Assembly (NCBI GenBank): GCA_046765875.1 | Contig: JBKPSJ010000226.1 | Span: 1-17,685 of the forward strand | From: DASRHY01 sp046765875 | GTDB taxonomy: Bacteria; Actinomycetota; Actinomycetes; Propionibacteriales; Kribbellaceae | DNA: 17,685 nt | Direction: 5' to 3' | In this document: positions 6,514-14,091 of the stretch, in pieces | Numbering within the stretch: position 1 is the stretch's first letter | How the letters are laid out: every line of letters begins with the position of its first letter | Translations under genes and position numbers: made by a program | Notes under the pieces: generated by a model | Told to the model about the DNA's origin: nothing | What the model saw: the letters and a program-made list of their open reading frames with translations, nothing else | Databases searched by the model: none

Positions 6514-7479
6514 ATGTTGGAGACCTCGGCACGACTGCTCCGGTTGCTCTCGCTGTTACAGGCCAGACGGGACTGGCGTGGCGCGGAGCTGGCCGAGCGG
6601 CTCGGTGTGTCCAGCCGTACGATCCGCGCCGACATCGAGCGGCTGCGGGGCCTGGGCTATCCGGTGCATGCGACGCCGGGTGCCGCCGGCGGGTACCGGC
6701 TCGGCGCCGGCGCCGCGCTGCCGCCGCTACTGCTCGACGACGACGAGGCCGTCGCGGTCGCCGTCGGGCTGCGCACCGCGACCCTCGGCAGCGTCGTGGG
6801 GATCGAGGAGACCTCGGTCCGCGCGCTGGCCAAACTCGAGCAGGTGCTGCCCTCGCGGCTGCGGCACCGGGTCGACGCGCTGAAGACCGCGACCGTCAGC
6901 ATCCCGGGCATCGGCCCCACCGTCCCGACCGACGTGCTGACCGCGATCGCCACCGCCATCCGCGCCAACGAACGTCTGCGCTTCGACTACGCCAGTCACA
7001 CCGGTACGCCGAGCCGCCGCGAGGTCGAACCGCACCGGCTGGTGAACTGGGGACGGCGCTGGTACCTCGTTGCCTGGGACAGGGAACGCTCGGACTGGCG
7101 CACCTTCCGGGTGGACCGGATGACGCCGAAGGTGCCGACCGGGCCGCGCTTCATGCCGCGCGACCTGCCGGAGAAGGATGCCGGGGAGTTCGTCCAGCGC
7201 GGCGTCGGTGCGGCGACCTGGCGTTCGTTCGCACGGATCCGGTTGCACGCGCCGGCACAGAAGGTCCGGCCCAAGCTGTTGCCCGCGATCAGGCTGGAGC
7301 CCGATGGGCCCGATCACTGCATCGTCGAGGTCGGGTCGGACACGCCGGAGATGCTTGCCTTGTACGTCGGCCTGCTGGACGTCGACTTCGAGGTGCTGGA
7401 CGCGCCGGAGTTCGCGGCGCACCTGGACAGGTTGGCGGACCGCCTCCACCGCGCCGCGGCCTCATCCCGCCCCGGGTAG
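6514..7479 (+). CDS. HTH/WYL-domain transcriptional regulator (YafY/DeoR-like)
   Basis: This 321-residue regulator has an N-terminal winged helix (about 5-62; recognition helix around SSRTIRADIERLRGLGY, 33-49, with a GAAGGYRLG wing). The central WYL domain carries Trp183-Tyr184-Leu185 in GRRWYLVAWDRE followed by WRTFRVDRM, and a C-terminal WCX-type region ends near 310. WYL domains are established ligand or nucleic-acid sensors; PafBC, a WYL protein pair, controls a DNA-damage response. The ATG at 6514 lacks a spaced Shine-Dalgarno and may be leaderless; TTG 6517, 3 nt after GAGGA, is an alternative. It is divergent from the epoxide hydrolase across the inverted-repeat operator, suggesting autoregulation and control of that operon. 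Its 3' end overlaps the convergent nucleotidyltransferase by 18 bp. The inducer is unknown. Confidence 0.93.
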   Translation: MLETSARLLRLLSLLQARRDWRGAELAERLGVSSRTIRADIERLRGLGYPVHATPGAAGGYRLGAGAALPPLLLDDDEAVAVAVGLRTATLGSVVGIEETSVRALAKLEQVLPSRLRHRVDALKTATVSIPGIGPTVPTDVLTAIATAIRANERLRFDYASHTGTPSRREVEPHRLVNWGRRWYLVAWDRERSDWRTFRVDRMTPKVPTGPRFMPRDLPEKDAGEFVQRGVGAATWRSFARIRLHAPAQKVRPKLLPAIRLEPDGPDHCIVEVGSDTPEMLALYVGLLDVDFEVLDAPEFAAHLDRLADRLHRAAASSRPG

Positions 7480-8043
7480 GTCCGCCGGAGTGTCCAGGTC
7501 GGCGGGGGAGCCGGTGTCATCGCACGGGATCTGTTCCACGTCGGTGCGGCCGCGCAAGTACGCCCGGGCCCCTACGTCACCCGTGGCGGCCGCCAGCACA
7601 CCAGGCCAGTGGTCGCGGCCCAGGAGCGTGGGATTCCGGGGTTGGCCGTGGTAAGTCGCGACCGCTAGTCCTGCGCCGGACTCGTGGGCCTGGATGAGAC
7701 GGCGTACCGCTTCGGCGCCTATGAGCGGCTGATCGGCGAGGGCAACAACGACGGCGGTTGTCTCCGGAGGCATCGCTGCCAGACCAGCGCGCAGCGACGA
7801 GCCCATGCCGGTCTCCCAGTCCTCGTTGTGTACGACCTGTGCGGTAGACAGGTCGGCGTTGGCCAGCACCTCGTCGGCAGCCGCGCCCAGGACGACGTAC
7901 ACGGGATCGCAGCCACCGCTCCTCAGCAGGTCAGCGCCGCGCTCGACGAGCAACTGCCCGTCGTACTGCACAAGAGCCTTGGGCCCGCCCATCCGGCGGC
8001 CCGCACCCGCGGCCAGCAGCAACCCGGCGACGCTCACCGGCAC
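7462..8043 (-). CDS. MobA/MocA-like nucleotidyltransferase, possible molybdenum cofactor cytidylyltransferase
   Basis: This 193-residue protein has the N-terminal nucleotide-binding motif LLLAAGAGRRMGGPKAL (8-24), then VVVALADQPLIGAEAVRRLI. The C-terminal part reads PRNPTLLGRDHWPGVLAAATGDVGARAYL. This order matches MocA-type enzymes, which transfer CMP (or GMP in MobA) to molybdopterin; related family members act on other phosphorylated substrates. The GTG at 8043 is the start I chose because GGAG at 8050-8053 sits 6 nt upstream and the protein then begins right at the Rossmann strand. The longer frame from 8178 would run through the divergent promoter region. No molybdoenzyme gene is nearby, so the substrate is not settled by context. 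Confidence 0.85.
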   Translation of the reverse strand: MPVSVAGLLLAAGAGRRMGGPKALVQYDGQLLVERGADLLRSGGCDPVYVVLGAAADEVLANADLSTAQVVHNEDWETGMGSSLRAGLAAMPPETTAVVVALADQPLIGAEAVRRLIQAHESGAGLAVATYHGQPRNPTLLGRDHWPGVLAAATGDVGARAYLRGRTDVEQIPCDDTGSPADLDTPADLPGAG

Positions 8044-8049
8044 ACCGTA

Positions 8050-8053
8050 CTCC
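8050..8053 (-). promoter_or_regulatory. Ribosome binding site deciding the nucleotidyltransferase start
   Basis: GGAG on the minus strand lies 6 nt before the GTG at 8043. It argues for this GTG over the next in-frame GTG (8037) and against the upstream ATG at 8178. Confidence 0.65.
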
Positions 8054-8076
8054 GGCTGCAGTAGGCCCGAAGCCGC

Positions 8077-8093
8077 CACGCGTACGACGCGTG
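8077..8093. promoter_or_regulatory. 17-bp palindrome in divergent intergenic region, possible operator
   Basis: CACGCGT (8077-8083) and ACGCGTG (8087-8093) form a perfect 7-bp inverted repeat around ACG. It lies in the 79-bp gap between the divergent MocA-like and LLM oxidoreductase genes. It falls about where a -35 would be for the proposed leaderless LLM promoter, whose -10 candidate CACGAT (8111-8116) ends 6 nt before the ATG. No regulator gene is adjacent. CG-rich palindromes arise more easily by chance here, so this is tentative. Confidence 0.4.
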
Positions 8094-8122
8094 ATGGACC
8101 GGTCGCGCGACACGATGCCGAT

Positions 8123-8986
8123 ATGAAGATCAGTCTGAGCATCACGAACTTCAGCTGGGACGGCGGCACGATCGACACCGAGCTGACCCGGGTCGCGCAG
8201 ACCGCCGACGAGGGCGGGCTGGCTGCCGTCTGGGTGGCCGATCACCTGCTGCAGGCGGACCCGGCCAGCCGGCCGGAGGCGGAGATGCTGGAGGCGTACA
8301 CGACGCTGGGCTACCTGGCCGCGCAGACCGAACGGGTCCAGCTCGGCGCGATGGTCACCGGCAACACGTTCCGGATCCCCGGCCTGCTGGTGAAGGCGGT
8401 CACGACCCTCGACGTGCTGTCCAGGGGCCGGGCCTGGCTCGGCATCGGCGCCGGGTACGGCGACGAGGAGGCCGCCGCGATGGGCATCCCGATGCCCCCG
8501 GTCGCGGAACGGTTCGAGCGGCTGGAGGAGACGGTCCGGCTGGCGCTCCAGATGTGGGCCGGCGACGATTCGCCGTTCGAGGGCAAGCACCACCGGCTCG
8601 GCCGTCCGGTCAGCAGCCCGGCGCCGGTCCGCCGCCCGCCGATCCTGATCGGCGGCACCGGCGAGAAGAAGACGCTGCGCCTGGTGGCCCGGTACGCCGA
8701 CGCGTGCAACCTGTTCGACATCCCCGACGGCGGTACGACGGTGCGGCACAAGCTGGACGTACTGGCGAAACACTGCGACGACCTCGGCCGGCCGTACGAC
8801 GAGATCGAGAAGACGCTTTCGATGGCGCTGGAACCGGGCGAGACCGCCGAGGTGTTCGCCGAGCGGTGCGCACAGAAGGCGGAGCTGGGCATTCAGCACG
8901 CCATCGTCATCACCCGCGCCGCCGGGTGGACCGCGGACGAGCTGACCACCCTCACAACCGCCGCCGGTCTTGTCAAGGACGTGTAG
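8123..8986 (+). CDS. LLM-class (luciferase-like) oxidoreductase, probably F420-dependent
   Basis: This 287-residue TIM-barrel enzyme is of the bacterial luciferase-like superfamily. It begins MKISLSITNFSWDGG and shows the usual VWVADHLLQ (acidic residue and His after strand 2), RVQLGAMVTGN, GRAWLGIGAGYGDEEAAAMG and PPILIGGTGEKKTLRLVARYADACNLF segments. The last two contribute to the flavin/F420 phosphate site. In actinobacteria this length and pattern point to coenzyme F420 rather than FMN, but that is by family and not proven. The ATG at 8123 has no Shine-Dalgarno; CACGAT (8111-8116) could be a -10 for a leaderless transcript. An in-frame ORF from 7805 overlaps the divergent gene and was not used. 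Its stop abuts the ltrA-like stop directly (8986/8987). Confidence 0.92.
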   Translation: MKISLSITNFSWDGGTIDTELTRVAQTADEGGLAAVWVADHLLQADPASRPEAEMLEAYTTLGYLAAQTERVQLGAMVTGNTFRIPGLLVKAVTTLDVLSRGRAWLGIGAGYGDEEAAAMGIPMPPVAERFERLEETVRLALQMWAGDDSPFEGKHHRLGRPVSSPAPVRRPPILIGGTGEKKTLRLVARYADACNLFDIPDGGTTVRHKLDVLAKHCDDLGRPYDEIEKTLSMALEPGETAEVFAERCAQKAELGIQHAIVITRAAGWTADELTTLTTAAGLVKDV

Positions 8987-10216
8987 CTACTCGAAGGTGG
9001 TTTGGCCGCTGCCGTGGCGGACCTCGTCGCGCTGGGCGGCGTACCGGACGACCTCGTAGCCGATCAGCGCCACGAGGATGCCGGCAAGGATGCCGAGCTC
9101 GACGATCGCGGGCAGGTTGGTGACCAGCGGCAGTGCGGCAACGGTGGCGATCGCGGCCACCAGCCGTGGGGTGCTGAACGAGTGAACCATCATCCACTTG
9201 AAGCCGACATGTCCGAGCAGGTACGCGGTCACGCCTAGGTAGAGGGCGTATATCGGTACGCCCTCGAGCGGGTCGGACAGATCGTGGTGCTCGGTGTCGC
9301 CGACGTACTCCAGCACCTTCTTCAGCCCGAGCGCGAGCATGACGACACCGGCCATCAGCGGGAAGTGGAGATAGGTGTAGGCGTCGCGGCCGAGCCGTAC
9401 CTGCCGGTCCGGCTCGGCGGTGGCGAACGCGTGCTCGGCGTGGATCGCGGTGACGTCGAAGTAGATCCACCACAGCCCGGCCGAGACCGCCAGCCCGAGC
9501 GCGGTCGCGCCGACGACGGCCCACGAGATCGGCAGCGCCGCCACCCCGACGCCGATCGCGACGATCGACTCGCCCAGCGCGATGATCAGGATCAGCCCGA
9601 ACCGCTCGGAGAAGTGGGCGGCGGAGCGCAGCCGCCACCCGGCCGAGCCGCCGATGAAGGTGCCGCCGTAGTCGAACGCGAGCGCAGCGGCCCACAGCAG
9701 AGTCTGCGTAGTGCCCTCGAACTGCGAGGCGACCAGCAGCAGCACGGTCCCGCCGAGCATCGACGGTGTGAACTTGATCAGCTGCTTGCGCAGCCCGGGG
9801 TCCTGGCGGGCGATGATCCACATCAGCATCAGGTGCACGGCCCTGAACGCGAAGTAGCACACCGCGATCACGACCGGCCCGGTCAGCCCGCCGGGCAGAT
9901 CGTCGAACGCCTCCGGGATGGTCAGCGCGAGCACGAACATCACGCCCATCGCCAGCAGCATCACCAACCGGATCGCGCCCTCGTCGGCGCGGACGAGGTT
10001 GGTCAGCCAGGCGTACCCGATCCAGCTCCACCACAGCAGCCCGATCAGCAGCAGCCCGCGGACCACGCCGTGCCAGGTGAGGTCGTGCGCCATCAGCGTG
10101 GTGATCTGGGTCAGTGCGAACACGAACACCAGGTCGAAGAACAGCTCGAGTGTGGTGACCCGCTGGTCCTCGCTGGTCTGCTCCATCCGGATCGGCGGCA
10201 GGTGTCGCGACGTCAT
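8987..10216 (-). CDS. Low temperature requirement protein A (LtrA) family membrane protein
   Basis: This 409-residue polytopic membrane protein has the LtrA hallmarks: TTLELFFDLVFVFALTQIT (about 21-39), ERFGLILIIALGESIVAIGVG in the middle, and YTYLHFPLMAGVVMLALG in the C-terminal half. About ten to twelve hydrophobic segments are visible. The family is named for a Listeria mutant unable to grow in the cold; its biochemical role is unknown. The ATG at 10216 is preceded by AGGG with 7-nt spacing. It starts 13 nt after the cobS stop on the same strand with no room for a terminator or promoter. It is therefore probably the last gene of the riboswitch-controlled cobalamin operon, although no B12 link is known for this family. 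Confidence 0.93.
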   Translation of the reverse strand: MTSRHLPPIRMEQTSEDQRVTTLELFFDLVFVFALTQITTLMAHDLTWHGVVRGLLLIGLLWWSWIGYAWLTNLVRADEGAIRLVMLLAMGVMFVLALTIPEAFDDLPGGLTGPVVIAVCYFAFRAVHLMLMWIIARQDPGLRKQLIKFTPSMLGGTVLLLVASQFEGTTQTLLWAAALAFDYGGTFIGGSAGWRLRSAAHFSERFGLILIIALGESIVAIGVGVAALPISWAVVGATALGLAVSAGLWWIYFDVTAIHAEHAFATAEPDRQVRLGRDAYTYLHFPLMAGVVMLALGLKKVLEYVGDTEHHDLSDPLEGVPIYALYLGVTAYLLGHVGFKWMMVHSFSTPRLVAAIATVAALPLVTNLPAIVELGILAGILVALIGYEVVRYAAQRDEVRHGSGQTTFE

Positions 10217-10229
10217 GGCAGAACCCTAA

Positions 10230-10976
10230 TCAGGACGCCAGAGCGGTGACGAGCAATGCGACCGCACAGCCGGTCTCGACGGCGGCGCCGAGCACATCGC
10301 CGGTGATCCCGCCGAACACGCGCACCGCCCACCACGCGATCCCGAGTCCGGTCAGACCCGCGGCCAGCACACCGAACCCGGCAGCCACGGCGAGTAGGCC
10401 GCCCGCCACGACCAGGGCGATTCCGATCCCGAAAGCTGACCACGCCGGCACCGTCCCGGCCACCATCGCACCGAGGCCCTCCGGCCGTGCCGCCGGTACG
10501 CCTCGGCGACAGGCGAGCGGCAGCGTGGCCCGGCCGGCCGTGCTCGCGACCAGGATCGCCTGCCACCCGAGCCCGGCGGTTACGCATGCGGTCAGCGCGG
10601 CCACGTCGACGAGCAGCACCAGGGCGATGGCGGCGACGCCGAACGGGCCGACGTCGCCCTTGCGCATGATCGCCAGCCGTGTCGCCCGGTCCCGCCGGCT
10701 GCCGAGCCCGTCGGCGGTGTCGGCCAGCCCGTCCAGATGCAGACCACCCGACAGCACCTGCACTGTCAGAACGCCCAGCACTCCGGTCAGCAGTGGTACG
10801 TCTGGCCGCAGCCAATCGACGACGGCAACGACCCCGGCCGCGGCGCCGCCGATGACAAGGCCGATCAGGGGCGCGAGCAACATCGCCCGGCCCGCGACCC
10901 GACGATCGACGGTGGACGGGACCCCGGCCGGAAGTACGCTCAGCGTGCCGAAGGCGAGGCGGATCGCATCCATCAC
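10230..10976 (-). CDS. cobS: Adenosylcobinamide-GDP ribazoletransferase (cobalamin synthase)
   Basis: CobS joins adenosylcobinamide-GDP with alpha-ribazole (phosphate) to make the finished adenosylcobalamin backbone, at the membrane. The 248-residue sequence has the diagnostic GGLHLDGLADTADGLGS motif (about 77-93), the RKGDVGPFG motif, GRATLPLACRRGVP and, near the end, GGITGDVLGAAVE. It is rich in hydrophobic segments, as expected for this integral membrane enzyme. It may begin at GTG 10976 or ATG 10973; neither has a clear Shine-Dalgarno, and the start lies 13-16 nt after the cobU stop, so translation probably depends on coupling. Length is normal for the family. The partner enzyme CobT, which supplies alpha-ribazole phosphate, is not in the window. 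Confidence 0.96.
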   Translation of the reverse strand: MMDAIRLAFGTLSVLPAGVPSTVDRRVAGRAMLLAPLIGLVIGGAAAGVVAVVDWLRPDVPLLTGVLGVLTVQVLSGGLHLDGLADTADGLGSRRDRATRLAIMRKGDVGPFGVAAIALVLLVDVAALTACVTAGLGWQAILVASTAGRATLPLACRRGVPAARPEGLGAMVAGTVPAWSAFGIGIALVVAGGLLAVAAGFGVLAAGLTGLGIAWWAVRVFGGITGDVLGAAVETGCAVALLVTALAS

Positions 10977-10989
10977 ATCAGCACAGCCA

Positions 10990-11691
10990 TCACAGCACGG
11001 TGACCCGGCCGGCCAGGCACCAAAGAACCTGGTCCGCTCGATGCGCCACCGCGGTGTTCAGCCGGCCCATCAGATCGCGGAACAGCACACCCGACGCCGT
11101 GCCCGGCACCACACCGGCCCCGACGTCGTTGCTAACGGCAATGACCTCGCGTGGGCTGGACCCCCACGCGTCGGCGAGCCCGGTCATCCGCCGCTCGACC
11201 TCGGCCGTCTGGCCCGGGTCGTACCAGACGTCGCAGGCGTCCATCGTCCGGGTCAGCCACAGCGTCAGGCAGTCGATCAGCAGCGGCGGGCCGTCGGTGC
11301 TCAGCAGCGGCACCAGGTCGATCGTCTCGGCAAGCCCCCAGGTCGCCGGCCGCCGTGACCGGTGCCGGGCGATCCGCTCGGCCCAGGCCGGATCGCCGTC
11401 GCCGTCGCCGCCGGTGGCGACGTACAGGACGTCCTCACGACCAGCGAACAGCCGCTCGGCCTCGGTGGACTTGCCGGACCGGGCGCCACCGAGAACGAGG
11501 ATCCGCCGGACCGTTGTGGGCGCCGTCCAGGACAGTCGTTCGCCGTCCGGGGTGATCACGTCGTACCGGAGGCCGTCGGGGGTGTGCGCCGTGTCGACGG
11601 TGTAGCCCGCGGCGCCGACATGACCGTCCGGGCCGAGCCGGAGTACGCCGTCGACCACAGCGCCATCAGGTCCGGTGACGAGTTCAGCCAC
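10990..11691 (-). CDS. cobU: Bifunctional adenosylcobinamide kinase / adenosylcobinamide-phosphate guanylyltransferase with N-terminal extension
   Basis: CobU phosphorylates adenosylcobinamide and then transfers GMP to give adenosylcobinamide-GDP, the CobS substrate. The catalytic domain starts at RRILVLGGARSGKST (Walker A 68-76). His110 in ARHRSRRP is the probable GMP-accepting histidine, and LIDCLTLWL and VSNDVGAGVVP with the RDLMGRLNTAVAHRAD segment complete the family pattern. Unusually, about 61 residues precede this domain (MAELVTGPDGAVVDG onwards), forming a small, apparently beta-rich segment I do not recognise. The long form is supported: GTG 11691 has GGAGG at ideal 6-nt spacing, and no start codon lies directly before the kinase domain (the nearest in-frame GTG is codon 45). 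The start overlaps the S-component stop by 8 nt. Confidence 0.95.
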   Translation of the reverse strand: MAELVTGPDGAVVDGVLRLGPDGHVGAAGYTVDTAHTPDGLRYDVITPDGERLSWTAPTTVRRILVLGGARSGKSTEAERLFAGREDVLYVATGGDGDGDPAWAERIARHRSRRPATWGLAETIDLVPLLSTDGPPLLIDCLTLWLTRTMDACDVWYDPGQTAEVERRMTGLADAWGSSPREVIAVSNDVGAGVVPGTASGVLFRDLMGRLNTAVAHRADQVLWCLAGRVTVL

Positions 11692-12493
11692 GAGGTGCCT
11701 CCGTGAACGTGACCGGCGCCTCGAACGCGGCCTTGCGGGCGGTACGCCGGAAAGCGGTCAACACCGGCCGGCCGAGTACGGCGACCATCACCGCGCACAG
11801 CACACCCCTGGGGATGTCCCAGCCGAGTGAGGTGGCGGTGACGAAGACGAGATAGCGGTGCAGGTTCGCGCCCAGGGAGTCGCCGGGGACGAACGAGATG
11901 GCGGTGCCGAAGGTCGCGTACGGCCAGAACCACAGGTTCATCACGACGCCGTACAGGATACCCGCGACCAGCGAATAGACCGACAGCAGTGCGATCTCCA
12001 GCCAGCCGGTTGCCTTAGGCAACAGCCCGGCGATGACCCCGACCCAGGCGCAGGCGAACATCTGAAACGGCATCCAGGGCCCGACGCCACCGCCGATCAG
12101 CGCGCTCGTGATCAGCGAGAGTGCGCCGAGCACGAATCCGAATCCGGCCCCGAAGGCCCGGCCGGCCAGCACCAGCAGGAAGAACCCGGGTTCCAGGCCA
12201 GCGGTGCCGGGGCCGAGCACCCGCAGCGCCGCGCTGACCGCCGCGAGCATCCCGAGCAGCGCGATCACCTTCGCGTCCATCCCGCCGTCGGACACCTCGG
12301 CGAGCACCACCGCGACCATCAGCGGCAGCAGCAGGACGAACAGCCAGGGTGCGTCGGTGGTGTGGCCGATCGCGGCCGGCCCGGCCTGCTCGGTCTGGTA
12401 CAGCAGCGGCCAGCCGAAGGCGAGCAGGCCCACCAGCGAGGCCGCGACGATGGTCACCGCGCTGCGCGGGCGGACCGCGACCAGGGACCTCAT
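11684..12493 (-). CDS. ECF transporter substrate-binding (S) component, probably for cobalamin or a corrinoid
   Basis: This 269-residue membrane protein has about six to seven hydrophobic segments and the pattern of ECF S components, including GPWMPFQMFACAWVGVIAGLLP (about 147-168) and GLEPGFFLLVLAGRAFGAGFGFVLGALSLITSAL. S components bind the vitamin and dock on the ATPase/T-component module. Substrate is inferred from context: the operon is led by a cobalamin riboswitch and followed by cobU and cobS. A CbrT-like cobalamin or cobinamide specificity is therefore most likely, though sequence alone does not prove it. The ATG at 12493 overlaps the ATPase stop by ATGA; the 3' end overlaps cobU by 8 nt. 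Confidence 0.88.
   Translation of the reverse strand: MRSLVAVRPRSAVTIVAASLVGLLAFGWPLLYQTEQAGPAAIGHTTDAPWLFVLLLPLMVAVVLAEVSDGGMDAKVIALLGMLAAVSAALRVLGPGTAGLEPGFFLLVLAGRAFGAGFGFVLGALSLITSALIGGGVGPWMPFQMFACAWVGVIAGLLPKATGWLEIALLSVYSLVAGILYGVVMNLWFWPYATFGTAISFVPGDSLGANLHRYLVFVTATSLGWDIPRGVLCAVMVAVLGRPVLTAFRRTARKAAFEAPVTFTEAPRG
11698..11702 (-). promoter_or_regulatory. Ribosome binding site fixing the extended cobU start
   Basis: GGAGG on the minus strand, 6 nt upstream of GTG 11691, lies inside the end of the S-component gene. It is the main evidence that the 61-residue N-terminal extension of CobU is translated. Confidence 0.75.
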
Positions 12494-14091
12494 GACGCCC
12501 GCTCCAGCGCTTGGGCGACCTCGCCGACGGTGAGGAACGGCAGCGGGGCGAGAATCTTGGCGACCTGCGGTGCGAACGCCGGCGAGCCTGCGACGACCGA
12601 AGACGTCTCGCCGTCGGCGACGACCTCACCGTCCGCGAGCACGACGACCCGGGTGGCGACCTCGGCGACCAGTTCGACGTCGTGGGTCGACAGCACCACG
12701 GCGTGGCCGGTGGCCGCGAGTTCGCGCAGGATCCCGACCAGCCGGCGCTTGGCGCCGTAGTCGAGGCCGCGGGTCGGCTCGTCGAGCAACAGCAGCGGGG
12801 GAGCGCCGCACAGCACCACCGCGAGCGCCAGGCACAGCCGCTGTCCCTCGGACAGGTCGCGCGGGTGGGTGTCGTCGTCGATCCCGGGGGCGAGTCGTTC
12901 GAGCAGCGCCCGGCACGTTTCCCCCGGTACGCGGAAGTCGTCGTCGGCTTGCCGGCATTCGGCCGCGACCGTTGCCGCGTACAACAGGTCGGTCGGCTCC
13001 TGCGGGACGAGCCCGACGGCTTTGACCAGGTCGCTCGGCTTGGTCTGCGCCGGTGTGAGCTCGGATGCGTCGACCGATCCGGACGTCGGCTGGACCAGCC
13101 CGACGAGGGCGTTGAGAAGCGTCGACTTGCCGGCGCCGTTGCGCCCCATCAGCGCCACGACCTCGCCGGCCCGGATGTCGAGCGACACGCTCCGCAGCGC
13201 CACGATCCGGCCGTACCGCACCACCAGATGCCGAGCGCTTCCCAGCACTGCACCAGCCGTTGTGGCAGCTGTCGCGGGGGCCGGTGAAGTGAGGCGGGTA
13301 CGGAGGGGGGCGGCGGCGCGGCGGGCGTCGCGGACCGAGAGCGGCAGCGGCGACCACCCGGCCAGCCGCCCGAGCTGGACCACGGGTGGCGCGACGGGTG
13401 CCGTCGCCATCAGCCGGGCCGGTTCGCCGGTCGTCACCGTTCCCCCGACCTCGATCACCCGGTCGGCGTACTGGATCACGCGCTCCAGCCGGTGCTCGGC
13501 CATCACCACGGTGGTGCCGAGGTCGTGTACCAGCCGTTGCAGCGCCGCCAGCACCTCCTCGGCCGCCTGCGGATCCAGCGCCGAGGTCGGCTCGTCCAGC
13601 ACCAGCACGGCCGGATGCGGTGTAAGCGCCGCACCGATCGCGGTCCGCTGCCGTTGCCCGCCGGACAACGAGGTGAGCGGCCGGTCCCGTACGTCGGCCA
13701 GCCCGAGCAGGTCGAGCGTCTCCTCGACCCGGCGGCGCATCACGTCCGGCGGCACACCGAGCGACTCCATCCCGTACGCAAGCTCGTCCTCGACGGTGTC
13801 GGTCACGAACCCGGCCATCGGGTCCTGGCCGACGATGCCGACCACGTCGGCCAGGTCGCGCGGCCGGTGCTCGCGGGTGTCGCGGCCGCCGACGGTGACC
13901 CGGCCGGCCAGCGTCCCGCCGGTGAAGTGCGGCACCAGCCCGTTGATCGCGCGCAGCAACGTTGTCTTGCCCGAGCCCGTCGTACCGATCACCAGCGCCA
14001 GCTCGCCCTCGGGCACGGTGAAGCTGGCAGCGCGCAGCGCCGGTTCGGTCGCGCCGTCGTACGTCACGGTCACCCGGTCGAACTCGATCAC
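12490..14091 (-). CDS. ECF transporter ATPase, two fused ABC domains (EcfA-EcfA')
   Basis: This 533-residue protein fuses both ATPase subunits of an energy-coupling factor transporter. Domain 1 has Walker A GTTGSGKTT (36-44), Q-loop VGQDPMAGFVTDTVEDELAYG (the acidic stretch is typical of ECF/CbiO ATPases), signature LSGGQRQR (142-149) and Walker B VLVLDEPT. A linker rich in Ala, Pro and Thr leads to domain 2, with Walker A GRNGAGKST (316-324), signature LSEGQ (413-417, one change from LSGGQ) and Walker B LLLLDEPT. I chose GTG 14091 because GGAGG lies 7 nt upstream and it makes a GTGA overlap with the T-component stop; the frame is open to 14805 but that part is the T gene in another frame. 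It couples to the S component by ATGA. Confidence 0.95.
   Translation of the reverse strand: MIEFDRVTVTYDGATEPALRAASFTVPEGELALVIGTTGSGKTTLLRAINGLVPHFTGGTLAGRVTVGGRDTREHRPRDLADVVGIVGQDPMAGFVTDTVEDELAYGMESLGVPPDVMRRRVEETLDLLGLADVRDRPLTSLSGGQRQRTAIGAALTPHPAVLVLDEPTSALDPQAAEEVLAALQRLVHDLGTTVVMAEHRLERVIQYADRVIEVGGTVTTGEPARLMATAPVAPPVVQLGRLAGWSPLPLSVRDARRAAAPLRTRLTSPAPATAATTAGAVLGSARHLVVRYGRIVALRSVSLDIRAGEVVALMGRNGAGKSTLLNALVGLVQPTSGSVDASELTPAQTKPSDLVKAVGLVPQEPTDLLYAATVAAECRQADDDFRVPGETCRALLERLAPGIDDDTHPRDLSEGQRLCLALAVVLCGAPPLLLLDEPTRGLDYGAKRRLVGILRELAATGHAVVLSTHDVELVAEVATRVVVLADGEVVADGETSSVVAGSPAFAPQVAKILAPLPFLTVGEVAQALERAS

Noticed and set aside
6452..6532. 27-residue N-terminal extension of the epoxide hydrolase
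   Set aside because: It would start inside the divergent regulator gene and run through the inverted repeat; the family begins at the ATG 6451.
9284..10249. 321-residue plus-strand open frame opposite the ltrA-like gene
   Set aside because: It is composed mainly of Gln, Arg, His, Asp and Pro, as expected from the reverse reading of a membrane-protein gene; no Shine-Dalgarno or family pattern.
10246..11358. 370-residue plus-strand frame opposite cobS and cobU
   Set aside because: Ser/Thr/Pro/Arg-rich shadow without a recognisable domain; both minus-strand genes have complete diagnostic motifs.
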